Shown here piece by piece: positions 13,125-22,123 of a stretch of 22,123 nt of DNA (its first letter is position 1; the number at the start of each line of letters is the position of its first letter). The notes below the pieces were generated by a model, which searched no databases, was not told where the DNA came from, and saw nothing but the letters and a program-made list of their open reading frames with translations. The translations under genes and the position numbers were made by a program. Source of the stretch: an uncultured Clostridia bacterium (GTDB lineage: Bacteria; Bacillota; Clostridia; Christensenellales; UBA1242); NCBI GenBank assembly GCA_947623775.1, contig CANQHL010000014.1, positions 1 through 22,123 on the forward strand. Direction: 5' to 3'.

Positions 13125-13170
13125 AAAAAAATAGGCGATTAACCGTAACGGGGAATTAGCCTATTTTTTT
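13125..13170 (+). terminator. Intrinsic terminator of the beta-helix gene
   Basis: AAAAAATAGGC (13125-13135) pairs with GCCTATTTTTT (13159-13169), with further ATT/AAT pairing and an inner CCG-TAA-CGG hairpin. A T-tract follows. Confidence 0.9.
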
Positions 13171-13177
13171 GTGATAG

Positions 13178-13209
13178 CAAATCAATTTGTTTATTGATTT
13201 GTTTTTTTT
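13178..13209 (+). terminator. Second, tandem terminator
   Basis: CAAATCAAT (13178-13186) pairs perfectly with ATTGATTTG (13193-13201) around TTGTTT, followed by eight Ts (13202-13209). It lies directly behind the first terminator. Confidence 0.75.
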
Positions 13210-13344
13210 GCGATAATTACATATTCATTTGTCAGAAGATTTGTTTACATCAAATTTAGTTATATTGAGATATTAGTGGTTGTTTCACCATTTTCGATAA
13301 TTAACATTTTCAAAAATTTAACAACGCTAAGTGCTATCCTTAGA

Positions 13345-13467
13345 CCCATTATGTCAAGCTTATTTTTGAAAAAACGATGTATTTTTTTAATTTTGCAATA
13401 GAAATTTCAGTTTTTACAAAATTCTTAGTAAAACGCTTGACATAATGGGGGGGGGAGTAGGTATAAT
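13345..13467 (+). repeat. ~120-bp promoter-bearing element, copy 2
   Basis: This is homologous to 11446-11563. Its ends are a perfect 14-bp inverted repeat, CCCATTATGTCAAG (13345-13358) and CTTGACATAATGGG (13436-13449), enclosing 77 bp. The right arm contains the -35 box and the start of the G-tract. Confidence 0.88.
13437..13467 (+). promoter_or_regulatory. Poly-G-spacer promoter of the giant surface protein gene
   Basis: A perfect TTGACA (13437-13442) and perfect TATAAT (13462-13467) are 19 bp apart, with nine consecutive Gs (13447-13455) in the spacer. Loss of two Gs would give 17 bp. Initiation near 13474 would give a leader of ~190 nt. Confidence 0.7.
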
Positions 13468-13531
13468 TATTTTGTAAATTGTGTAATTTTGATATGTAAA
13501 AAGCAAATTTCGACAAATTTCGTCAAAAAGT

Positions 13532-13561
13532 TTGACTACTTGTTGTAATATTAGTTATAAT
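13532..13561 (+). promoter_or_regulatory. Second promoter of the giant surface protein gene
   Basis: TTGACT (13532-13537) and TATAAT (13556-13561) are 18 bp apart. It lies 65 bp downstream of the poly-G promoter and lacks a homopolymer in its spacer. Predicted initiation near 13568 coincides with a short palindrome, TAAAGTT-A-AACTTTA. Confidence 0.55.
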
Positions 13562-13585
13562 AATATTAAAGTTAAACTTTATTTG

Positions 13586-13626
13586 GTCTTGTATGGACTT
13601 GTCAAATCAGACTTGTTAAGTCTTGT
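13586..13626 (+). promoter_or_regulatory. Four CTTGT heptads in the leader of the giant gene
   Basis: GTCTTGT (13586), GACTTGT (13596), GACTTGT (13610) and GTCTTGT (13620) occur with start-to-start spacings of 10, 14 and 10. A hairpin, AGACTT-GTT-AAGTCT, at 13609-13623 overlaps the last two. It could be an operator or an RNA element; its role is unknown. Confidence 0.4.
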
Positions 13627-13664
13627 CGAATTAGTCATGAAAAAGTTATTTTAAGGAGGGGAAA

Positions 13665-16600
13665 ATGACAAAGAAGCAAAATATTTTCAAATTCTTTTTA
13701 GCAATACTTGTGGTATCTATGCTGAGCCTAGGTATATTTTTAACCATCGACCCAACTCGCAAAGCCTTGCTTCCGGCAAAAACTAAAACCGAGGCGGTGG
13801 AGACAACAACTGCAATGGTGACACTGCAAGACGTGGATGATTTTAAATACGAAAACGAAGATACGAAGACGACCTGCATCGGTTTAAGCGAGGCAGGAAT
13901 AGCGAAGGTTGGAGACGCATATTTTGATGTTGTGTTCCCGGCAAACATCACTTCTGTGAAGGGAGTAGGTTCTTATCCACAGCAGTCTATGTTTAGAGAT
14001 AAATCTGCTCAGCTGATTAATGTGTCTTTTGCTCAAGGATCCTTGTTGGAAACTATAGATTTTGGTGCATTTTATGGATGTTCCTCATTACAGAGTATAA
14101 CCATTCCGAATAGCGTGACAAATATAAACGTAGATGCTTTTAGTAATTGTTCAAATTTAAAAGCGGTAGGAATAGGTCCAGATAGTAGTTTGCAAGTGAT
14201 TGAAGCTATGGCATTTCAGTATTGCTCATCACTACAAAGTATAACAATTCCCGACACAGTGACGGAAATTCGTGGATCAACGCAAGGCGAGGCATTTTTG
14301 AGTTGTGTTAACCTAAATACAATTGTAACTTGGAACAAAGAAAAAGCAGATGTCTTAATCACAGATAGAGACTTTTTCTTTCCGGGGCTGGGTGGTGGTT
14401 CTAGGCCCGTTACATATACAATTCCCATAAATTTCAAAAAAAGCAATTCAGAAACAATAACGCAATATAAGCTATTTAAAAGGTCGGTTCAGTGGAGTTA
14501 TAATGAAGAAACCTATATATGGTCTGAAGATGAAAATTATTCCTTCCCTGAGTTGTCTGCTGGTTATTATTGGCAAGCTCCTGATGGAGACTATATAAAT
14601 CTCGATCGTTTAAATGATATGCTTGTAAACGGCGAAATCACGGACTCAATAACATTAACATGCGAGTCAGGAAAAACTGATATTTCTAGTGTCGAAATTA
14701 ATCTCGGGTGGACTGAACAAACATTTGATGGTAATGCTCATGAGCAAACCATTCAAACCGCTCTACAAGAAGGCCAAGATTTTATTTTAAAATATCGAAA
14801 AGGTTCTGAAAATGGAGAGGAAATTGCTGAGTTTAAAGATGTTGGAAAATATTATGCAATTGTGACAGGAAAAGGCGGATACTATGGTGATATTACTCTT
14901 CCTTTTGAGATTAAACCGAAAGCCATTACTGGAGTTACTGCAACTATTACTACTGCTATGTACTGTGGTTGTGAACTTACGGCACAAGACCTCAGCATAA
15001 CCTTTGACGGCCTTGGTGATATTGCACCATCACAACTAACATACACTGTTTCTACACAATCGGGAGAGCCACTTCTTCACGCAGGAGAATATAATGATGT
15101 TATAATTAATTTTACCAGCAATTATTCGGGCGAGGTACATACGAGTCTCACGATTAGTCCACTTGAATTGGCAATGTTAGACTATGTGATAGATCGTGAA
15201 TATGTGACCCAAATGTTGGCTGGCATTAACAAGATCCCTACATCCCAAGATGAAAACATGATTTGCTTCATAGATTTAGGTATAAATATGCTGCCAAAAC
15301 TAAATTTATTTAATTGTGATGGAGAAATATTTTTAACGATCCCAGGGGATAGTTACTCTTTGTATGTTTATGATATGAGTGGTGGTACTAATTGCGATTG
15401 CCCAGAACTGGATAAGAATTGGAGAGTGCATTTCGTGGCAGATGGTGTATATTCTGCATATGATTGGAGTAAAGATGTTCTTATTCAATCTATAACTATA
15501 AAACTCAAGCAGCTTGCTAATAGTATTGTTAATAATAAAGATTTTGTTTTGTCGGACGAAAATGAACAAGAACTAAAAATTTCATACTTAAGCTCTGATA
15601 ATTTTAGAATGTTTATAAACCCTACACAATTAGATTACTCCGCTGAAATAAAGGCAGATTTAACTAATGCAAATAAAGATTTATTGACAAGGGAAATAGC
15701 ATGCACAAACAAGCCGGTGGAAAAGGCTGATTTAAATTTAGGACCAATCAAATTTAAAGGTGAAACCGTAGAAAAACTCTTGAAAGACGGATATGGACTT
15801 TCGGAATATAATCTTCCAGAAAGCGGATATAATATAGAATATTACGATTACGACGATGAAACACCTATTGATACACCATCTGAAATAGGCACATATAAGT
15901 ACAAAATAGTTGGTAATGGCGTTGATTGGACCGGCGAACTTGATGGTTTTGGTACTTTAACAATAAGAGAGCCAATACCAGAAATAACTGAGGTTAATTT
16001 AAAGTCATCTGAAGTGATGTATGATGGCATGGAACATAGTGATATTATTAAAAGCATAAAGGCGGGCACAGATGATGTGACTATGGGTTATAATGTTATC
16101 TACAAACGTGGAGAAGACATTACCGATGACTTTACAAGTGCAGGAACAATAACAATTATAGTGACAGGAGATGGAGAAAATTATACAGGCACTGTAACTA
16201 AAACATTTACTATCAAACCTAGAAATATTTCCTGGGCCACTTTTACGAGCACATACAATGGGCAAAGGGTTTTCAATGGTGGTAGTGTTGCTCTTGCAGA
16301 TGAAAATATTCTCTATGTGGAAGGGGAATATAATAATGTTGGATTAGCAAATGAGATTAAATTATTAAATGAGCGGGATTTTACATGGGAAGTTACAACT
16401 GGGAACATTAACGAAATTGGGAAGGTTGAAATAACAATAACTGCAACTGAGACTGGCAATTTTACCGGTACTACAACTACTTCATTTTGGGTTTGCTTGC
16501 CTATTACTCAAGATAGATTTGAAGTTCGTGGGCTGCAAGAAATTTATAAAACTTCAGTAACGACTAGTGACCTTAATTTTACTATTTATGATAAAGTTTC

Positions 16601-19600
16601 CGAAAAAGAGCTTACAAGGGATAAAGAATTTAGAATTTCTGGTGATATAGTTAAAGAAAGAGGCAGAGCACTTGTGACGGTGTACGGAATGGGTGGAAGT
16701 TGCGGTTACACAGGAGATTTTTCATTTTATATTTCACTTGAAATTGTTAATATTGTTTCAATAAAAATTCCGGTTGTTAATTTTGAAGCCACTACACTAG
16801 ATCAAATGGGGCAAGATGTCATATTACATGACGGTGATAGTTTAGACTTTACATATCTTGGAATGAAAGATACATTCTCTCATCTTTTAAAAGACTCAAG
16901 AATATTAGATGATAATGGCGAAGAGATTTGCAGTCTCTATGATTTAATTGATGGTGGGGAACTTTTCATATTTAAAGATGGAAACATTTTGTCAATCAGT
17001 GGTGAAGACTCGATGTATGAATTAAGCAGAGTCGGCACTTTACGAATTTTGTTTGATGATGGTGATACTGGGGTGTATAGTGGACATATAGATGTAACCA
17101 TTAACATTAAGCCACTTGACTTATCAAAATGGAAACTAATTGGGGTTGTAGAATACACAGATTTCCATGATCAAAAACAAACAGTATCCGGAACAGATAT
17201 ATTACAGGTTGATTTAGAGAATGTAAAATCGCTAGACTCTATATCAGATATGCAACAATTTAAAATAGGCGACACGTTTGATCAGGACATATCAAATTAC
17301 TTTTATGAATTGGTTACCTCTTTGGTTGAAACAGGAGAATTGACACAATGGTTAAAGGTAGACGATTTGATGGCAGGTGCAAATTCGCCAAAAGATGTAC
17401 AAGAAGCTGTCTATCTTGCTAGATTGCGTTTATTCGGTACATATGGTGTGAGTGCATCGGGCGAATTTACTGCTATTTACGCTTCTAATGATCCAAGTAT
17501 TATAGGTGAAATAAAATGCACCATCAAATTTAATCCTGTTGAAATTGAATCTATTGTGGGGGAAATTTCGTACAAAACCTATAAAGGAGACTTTAATTTT
17601 TCTGGAAGTACCATTGTAATCAACGGTTCGGATGCTTTGGAAGGATCTGACGCCGCAGCATCTCTTTCATTTTTAAAAGCTGATGGTACTGTTTGGAAAA
17701 GATATGAATCAGAAGATAAAATAACCGAGCTTATTGAATTTTATTTTCATGGTAATAAACTTACAACTGAAGATTTTGAGAATGGCAAGTTTTTGCCAAA
17801 TATTGACGGCTTTTATCCTGTATTGCTAGATACATTAATCTTAGGTGGAGATGGAGAGATAATTATTAAATTCGCAGAAGGTTCAGCATGCGTCGGTAGT
17901 GCAGAGTTTAAAATTATTGTAAAACCTATTGAGTTCGACTCTGTAGAAGTTGAATTTACTCATAGAGGTCAACAGGAAAGTGGAAATAATTTTAGTTTTC
18001 CTGTTGGAACAGTTATAGATGAAAACAATTTTAAAGTTCTTTTTAAAAACCAAGGTAACGTGATGCACCCAAAAACTTATGATGCAAGCACATTATTTGA
18101 TATGGGCGATGGTTTCTATTTCGATTTCGTAAAATGGACATATAATGGAAAAGTAATCGATGCTCCAATATTTGAAAATTTTGCATATTTACAACCAGGC
18201 GAATATAAGTGTGTAGTTGACATTCCAGAGCAATACGTGATTAATATTATGGGAGGTTGGCTTTCTCAAACTTTTGGATATACCGGCAAAGGTGAAATTA
18301 CTTTTACAATACGTCCCGCAACATTAGCGGAATTTGCTTCTTTTCTTTTTTACGAATCAACCTCAGCATCAGGAGAAGCAGAAGAAATTAAAATTAGCAA
18401 TATACATATGGAGTATATAAATTATAAAGATCTTGATAACAGTGGTTACCTTATAAAAACTCCTAAGCATGTGTATTCAGGTGTACAAAGCAAAAATGAT
18501 TTATTTATGCTCGATGGTGATATTTCTGCGGATTATTTTGATTATGATGGGAATTATTTTTGGTTTTTTATGGATTATATAAGTGATGGGCAAAGTTATA
18601 CAAACTGTGGACACCTTTATTTACAGATTCCTTTTCAAATGACTTCTGCATTTCCGGGGGTTTCACTCAAATATGAGCTTTTGAATGGTAAAAAAGATTA
18701 TTTGAATGCGGGCGATTATACAATGCGATTCACATATACAGGGTTGTGTGAGGAGGTGATTGATTGCAAGTTTACCATTTCTCCAAAAGACATCAGTGAT
18801 GTTTCAATTGAAGCGTACAGCATGGGAGACGAAACATCAATTACTGTTGTTGACATTATAAATGGTGAAAAAGTTGTTTTGAAGCAGGATGTAGATTATA
18901 CCATTTCCGGGAATTCGATTGTTGGACGCGGAAACTATGAAGGAACAAAGGATTTTGTTGCTGTAGATAAAACTGAAAATCTTGTAATTGGTGAAATTGC
19001 AGAACAAACATACACAGGTAAAGCAATTGAAATTGCAAACCTTTCAGTCACAAAAGGTGGCGGTGAAGTTGTAGACAATTATTCGGTATCATATTTTGAC
19101 AATATTTCGGTTGGGCAAGCAACAGTCATTGTTACGACTGTTGATGGCGGTTTTGGAGAAGCAACATTCAATATTGTACCACGTGCATTAAGCACAACTG
19201 ATAATGAGTTTATTTTTAGCGTGGAAGATAATGTTGAATGGAGCCAGACAAATTTACCTAATGTAAATATAAAATTTGTGCTAGGCGGACTCAACGTAAC
19301 ACTTGTTGAGGGAATAGATTACACTCTTTCGTCAGACATCGGCGATGGTTTGGGTGAAGCCCATCTCACAATTAATGGTATTGTCAATTTTGGAGGAAGT
19401 GTAGAATGGACTTATAATGTAAAGCGTACAATTAATGACTTTGAATTTACTGTTACTACAGAGCAGGTTGTTTATCGTGGTGATGATACGCCAAATCCTA
19501 CCGTTACAATACATGACGATTTACGAAATGCCAATTTGGTGGTAGGGCAAGATTTTAATGTTGACATAACAGCATTGGATGAATACGGCAGCACTGGTTC

Positions 19601-22123
19601 GCTTGAAAGAACTATAACCATTACAGCTGCTAGAGATTATCAAGGAACAATTACATTAAATTATAAGCACACGCCAGGTCATTTGAAGGAGTTAAAAAAC
19701 AACTTTATTGTTCTTGCAGATGATGGGAGTGAAATTGTTTTGGCAGGCAAACGCGAAGACGGCGTATACTTCTTTAATTATTGCGATTTTATGTCGTTGA
19801 TACTATCAACCGGAGACTTTTATTTAGAAGGGAAAGCTGATGCTTCAGATTCACTTGCATATTATGATGATTTTGGCAACAAAATAGGTGATGGATTATC
19901 TTTTTCACCAACTATTTCATTAACCTTAAAATTATATTATCAAGGAAAGGAAATTAATCCTGAAGATGCAATTTCAAAAGTTGTAGATGCTGAAATCTAT
20001 GATGAATATGGTTTTTATACCGGAAAAATTTCTTTTAAATTAATTCTTAATCCTATTGAAATAGAAACGTTTGAATTGACGGGTTCTTATCTTGATTTTG
20101 ACAAATTTATGGATAAAGTAATAGCAGGAGAAGTGGATTTTGATTCCTTATTTTCTGAAGAGAAAGAGGAAGTAATGAGAAGCGTTATGAATTCTGGCTC
20201 GTTTAGCACGCTGGACGTGTCACCTTATATTTCAGAGGTGTTGCTAAGTGAAATATTTGATCCTTCCGAAGATGGTAACGAATCCTTTTCTATGGACTTG
20301 ACTTTAAAAAGCAATGTAGGAGTAGACATCTTGCCTGTTTTGTTTACGATAGTCGGTGGAAGTGCTGAAGATTTTAACAAGGGAACAAGTTGGATGTTGC
20401 TTTATTCGCTTTCTAAAATATACAAAAATGGAATCTATTATCCGCAGACAGTCCTTGACGAGGATACTTTGGCAAATATTTTCTTGATGCCGGGCGAATT
20501 AAAATTTCAATTTGATTTTGATGTTTTAAGAGAACTTTCTGGAGAAAATTTCTTAAATGTTTTTAAAGGAAATCCTTCTATAATCTTTAATATTACACCT
20601 GTAGATTTTATGAAGTATGCAGAATCATTAAATACAGATATTGAATTAATACTTTCAGACAATGAATTTGAATATGACGGAAATGTTAATGTTCCTACTA
20701 TCAAGTTTAGATTTCAAGAGATGGGTGAAGAAGAAATCTTCTCACGTAAGGGTTTCAGTGAATTTCTCTTTGGTTTGTCAGCATATCTAGATTTAATCTA
20801 TGAAAAAAATGCAATAAATGCAGATACTTATGATGTGGTCGGGACAATATCGGGAATGTTTAAGGGTACATTAAGTGCTAGTTTTGAAATAATTGCAAGG
20901 CAGATTACCAATGCTTCCATAGCAGAAATAGGTTCAATAAATCAAACGAACAAACAACTTATGCCAAAAGTAACCATTACTGACACCTTAAGTGGCAAAC
21001 AGGTTACACTTGTTGAGGGAAAAGATTATTCACTTACTTATGGTGAAAATATATCTGGCACAGGAATTGTGTATATCAAAGGAATTAACAACTATCAAGG
21101 AGAAACCTCAATAAAATTTGAAATTGTTCCGGTTGGTCTTACAAACGTTTCAGTTAATCCTGAGGAAATTGGTGAACAAACTTTCACAGGTAATGAAATT
21201 AGACCAGAGATCACTCTTACAGATAAAAAAACAGGAGAGAAGCTTATAGCGGGACATGATTATAAAATAGAATATTTTAACAATACCGATGTTAGTGACG
21301 AAGCAAGAATTGTTATTACTGGTATGGGTAAATACGAAGGCACTAACGACGTGGACGGAATAATCGAGTTGACATTTAAAATTATTCCAAAGCCATTTGA
21401 TAGCACAATTGTAGGCAAGGCGGATGATGTTGTTTGGAATAATTCCGCACAAGAGACAACCATTGTTGTTACAGACACTGCAAGAGAAAATAAGCAACTT
21501 GAAGAAGATGTTGATTATACTATAGGACAATATTCAAAAAACACAGATGTTGGTGATGGAACCGCATCCGTTACCATCACAGGTAAAGGCAACTATACTG
21601 GCAGCATAACCGTGTATTTCAGCATTCTTGCAAGAAATATAGGAGAAGATGCGGGGCTTGTTACATTTGATAAAATTCAAGACCAGACCTACACAGGCAG
21701 CGGCTTAACTCCTGAAATTTCTGCAACCGATAAAGATTTGGGACAACTTCAACAAAAAAGAGATTTCCAAGTCGAATATTATTCGGATGAAGAATATGAG
21801 GATAAAGTTGAGACACTAATAAATCAAGGCATATACTATGTTCTTATCAAAGGTAAAGGCAATTACACTGGGGAAGTAAAGACAACATTTACCATCACGC
21901 CAAAAGCATTATCTGAAGGAGATGTTGAAATTTCAAATAATTCCGCAACTTATGACAGAACAGAAAAAGATTTAAAATCAATTCTAAATATAACCACAAA
22001 TGAGGGAATGACACCATTAGCCTATGGCACTGATTGGACATTTGAAGTGACAGGTGCAACATTAAACACTGGTACATTTGATGGATCAGTATTAAATTCC
22101 GGGAAATACACTGTAAAAATAAA
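13665..22123 (+). CDS. Giant exported BspA-like LRR / MBG-repeat surface protein (3' end outside window)
   Basis: From the ATG at 13665, after AAGGAGGGG, the frame reads 2,819 codons without a stop to the window edge. Residues 1-30 are a basic start plus hydrophobic stretch (FKFFLAILVVSMLSLGIFLTI): a signal peptide or anchor. Residues ~134-222 are BspA-type leucine-rich repeats (GAFYGCSSLQSITIPNSVT, AFQYCSSLQSITIPDTVTEI). From ~345 onward come many ~80-120-residue beta modules of the MBG/Ig-like kind. Each closes with a G-G-NYTG-type turn and a FxIxPK strand, for example near residues 402, 835, 929, 1753, 2473, 2553, 2641 and 2731. The last four are the most regular; modules between ~950 and 1700 and between ~2000 and 2400 are diverged or carry long inserts. 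No wall-anchoring motif is visible, as the C-terminus is missing. Such proteins mediate adhesion or surface display. The gene has a poly-G promoter and a second ordinary promoter. Confidence 0.9.
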   Translation, partial: MTKKQNIFKFFLAILVVSMLSLGIFLTIDPTRKALLPAKTKTEAVETTTAMVTLQDVDDFKYENEDTKTTCIGLSEAGIAKVGDAYFDVVFPANITSVKGVGSYPQQSMFRDKSAQLINVSFAQGSLLETIDFGAFYGCSSLQSITIPNSVTNINVDAFSNCSNLKAVGIGPDSSLQVIEAMAFQYCSSLQSITIPDTVTEIRGSTQGEAFLSCVNLNTIVTWNKEKADVLITDRDFFFPGLGGGSRPVTYTIPINFKKSNSETITQYKLFKRSVQWSYNEETYIWSEDENYSFPELSAGYYWQAPDGDYINLDRLNDMLVNGEITDSITLTCESGKTDISSVEINLGWTEQTFDGNAHEQTIQTALQEGQDFILKYRKGSENGEEIAEFKDVGKYYAIVTGKGGYYGDITLPFEIKPKAITGVTATITTAMYCGCELTAQDLSITFDGLGDIAPSQLTYTVSTQSGEPLLHAGEYNDVIINFTSNYSGEVHTSLTISPLELAMLDYVIDREYVTQMLAGINKIPTSQDENMICFIDLGINMLPKLNLFNCDGEIFLTIPGDSYSLYVYDMSGGTNCDCPELDKNWRVHFVADGVYSAYDWSKDVLIQSITIKLKQLANSIVNNKDFVLSDENEQELKISYLSSDNFRMFINPTQLDYSAEIKADLTNANKDLLTREIACTNKPVEKADLNLGPIKFKGETVEKLLKDGYGLSEYNLPESGYNIEYYDYDDETPIDTPSEIGTYKYKIVGNGVDWTGELDGFGTLTIREPIPEITEVNLKSSEVMYDGMEHSDIIKSIKAGTDDVTMGYNVIYKRGEDITDDFTSAGTITIIVTGDGENYTGTVTKTFTIKPRNISWATFTSTYNGQRVFNGGSVALADENILYVEGEYNNVGLANEIKLLNERDFTWEVTTGNINEIGKVEITITATETGNFTGTTTTSFWVCLPITQDRFEVRGLQEIYKTSVTTSDLNFTIYDKVSEKELTRDKEFRISGDIVKERGRALVTVYGMGGSCGYTGDFSFYISLEIVNIVSIKIPVVNFEATTLDQMGQDVILHDGDSLDFTYLGMKDTFSHLLKDSRILDDNGEEICSLYDLIDGGELFIFKDGNILSISGEDSMYELSRVGTLRILFDDGDTGVYSGHIDVTINIKPLDLSKWKLIGVVEYTDFHDQKQTVSGTDILQVDLENVKSLDSISDMQQFKIGDTFDQDISNYFYELVTSLVETGELTQWLKVDDLMAGANSPKDVQEAVYLARLRLFGTYGVSASGEFTAIYASNDPSIIGEIKCTIKFNPVEIESIVGEISYKTYKGDFNFSGSTIVINGSDALEGSDAAASLSFLKADGTVWKRYESEDKITELIEFYFHGNKLTTEDFENGKFLPNIDGFYPVLLDTLILGGDGEIIIKFAEGSACVGSAEFKIIVKPIEFDSVEVEFTHRGQQESGNNFSFPVGTVIDENNFKVLFKNQGNVMHPKTYDASTLFDMGDGFYFDFVKWTYNGKVIDAPIFENFAYLQPGEYKCVVDIPEQYVINIMGGWLSQTFGYTGKGEITFTIRPATLAEFASFLFYESTSASGEAEEIKISNIHMEYINYKDLDNSGYLIKTPKHVYSGVQSKNDLFMLDGDISADYFDYDGNYFWFFMDYISDGQSYTNCGHLYLQIPFQMTSAFPGVSLKYELLNGKKDYLNAGDYTMRFTYTGLCEEVIDCKFTISPKDISDVSIEAYSMGDETSITVVDIINGEKVVLKQDVDYTISGNSIVGRGNYEGTKDFVAVDKTENLVIGEIAEQTYTGKAIEIANLSVTKGGGEVVDNYSVSYFDNISVGQATVIVTTVDGGFGEATFNIVPRALSTTDNEFIFSVEDNVEWSQTNLPNVNIKFVLGGLNVTLVEGIDYTLSSDIGDGLGEAHLTINGIVNFGGSVEWTYNVKRTINDFEFTVTTEQVVYRGDDTPNPTVTIHDDLRNANLVVGQDFNVDITALDEYGSTGSLERTITITAARDYQGTITLNYKHTPGHLKELKNNFIVLADDGSEIVLAGKREDGVYFFNYCDFMSLILSTGDFYLEGKADASDSLAYYDDFGNKIGDGLSFSPTISLTLKLYYQGKEINPEDAISKVVDAEIYDEYGFYTGKISFKLILNPIEIETFELTGSYLDFDKFMDKVIAGEVDFDSLFSEEKEEVMRSVMNSGSFSTLDVSPYISEVLLSEIFDPSEDGNESFSMDLTLKSNVGVDILPVLFTIVGGSAEDFNKGTSWMLLYSLSKIYKNGIYYPQTVLDEDTLANIFLMPGELKFQFDFDVLRELSGENFLNVFKGNPSIIFNITPVDFMKYAESLNTDIELILSDNEFEYDGNVNVPTIKFRFQEMGEEEIFSRKGFSEFLFGLSAYLDLIYEKNAINADTYDVVGTISGMFKGTLSASFEIIARQITNASIAEIGSINQTNKQLMPKVTITDTLSGKQVTLVEGKDYSLTYGENISGTGIVYIKGINNYQGETSIKFEIVPVGLTNVSVNPEEIGEQTFTGNEIRPEITLTDKKTGEKLIAGHDYKIEYFNNTDVSDEARIVITGMGKYEGTNDVDGIIELTFKIIPKPFDSTIVGKADDVVWNNSAQETTIVVTDTARENKQLEEDVDYTIGQYSKNTDVGDGTASVTITGKGNYTGSITVYFSILARNIGEDAGLVTFDKIQDQTYTGSGLTPEISATDKDLGQLQQKRDFQVEYYSDEEYEDKVETLINQGIYYVLIKGKGNYTGEVKTTFTITPKALSEGDVEISNNSATYDRTEKDLKSILNITTNEGMTPLAYGTDWTFEVTGATLNTGTFDGSVLNSGKYTVKI

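Noticed and set aside
13345..13449. Invertible promoter (inverton) between 14-bp inverted repeats
   Set aside because: The -35 box lies inside the right repeat and the -10 lies outside it, so inversion of the 77-bp interior would not change the promoter. No recombinase gene is nearby.
13646..22077. Many short minus-strand open frames across the surface-protein region
   Set aside because: All lie opposite the single long + strand frame, which has a promoter, ribosome binding site and recognisable domains.

Overview
The window is AT-rich with strong AGGAGG-type ribosome binding sites, TTGACA/TATAAT promoters and hairpin-plus-T terminators. Every convincing gene lies on the + strand. This fits an uncultured low-GC Firmicute, probably of the Clostridia: it has an SpoVB/MurJ-like flippase, a TSCPD-domain protein of the TIGR03905 type, a DUF4272 protein and BspA/MBG-type surface proteins. 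The taxonomic call is inference from gene content only.

Layout. 1-5350 is a housekeeping block: the 3' part of a polysaccharide/lipid flippase, a small TSCPD protein, dapA-dapB (lysine/diaminopimelate synthesis, stop/start overlap), exodeoxyribonuclease III with its own promoter, then a divergent peptide deformylase overlapping a HAD-type 5'-nucleotidase. 5831-6616 is a metallo-beta-lactamase-fold hydrolase. 6895-9320 is the most unusual locus: a strong promoter, about 230 nt of highly structured non-coding RNA built of two closed domains, an intrinsic terminator, an A-tract-phased leader, and a Ro60 (TROVE + vWA) orthologue coupled to a small helix-turn-helix protein. Ro60 proteins bind Y RNAs, so the RNA is a positional candidate for a Y-like RNA of a new sequence type. 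9661-11123 holds two small genes, one with a duplicated SH3-like (DUF4926-like) module and one DUF4272.

11180-22123 is an accessory surface-protein region. After a patch of hairpin-forming repeats, two copies of a ~120-bp element each end in a promoter whose -35/-10 spacer contains a long G homopolymer (11 G and 9 G). The first copy lies upstream of a membrane-anchored parallel beta-helix protein (448 aa). The second lies upstream of a giant exported protein, open for 2,819 codons and still open at the window edge, with BspA-type leucine-rich repeats followed by many MBG-like modules. The G-tract spacers suggest slipped-strand phase variation of two adjacent surface proteins under a shared cis element. 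A second, ordinary promoter lies in front of the giant gene, so its switching might be partial.

No tRNA, rRNA, CRISPR array, transposase or prophage gene was seen.
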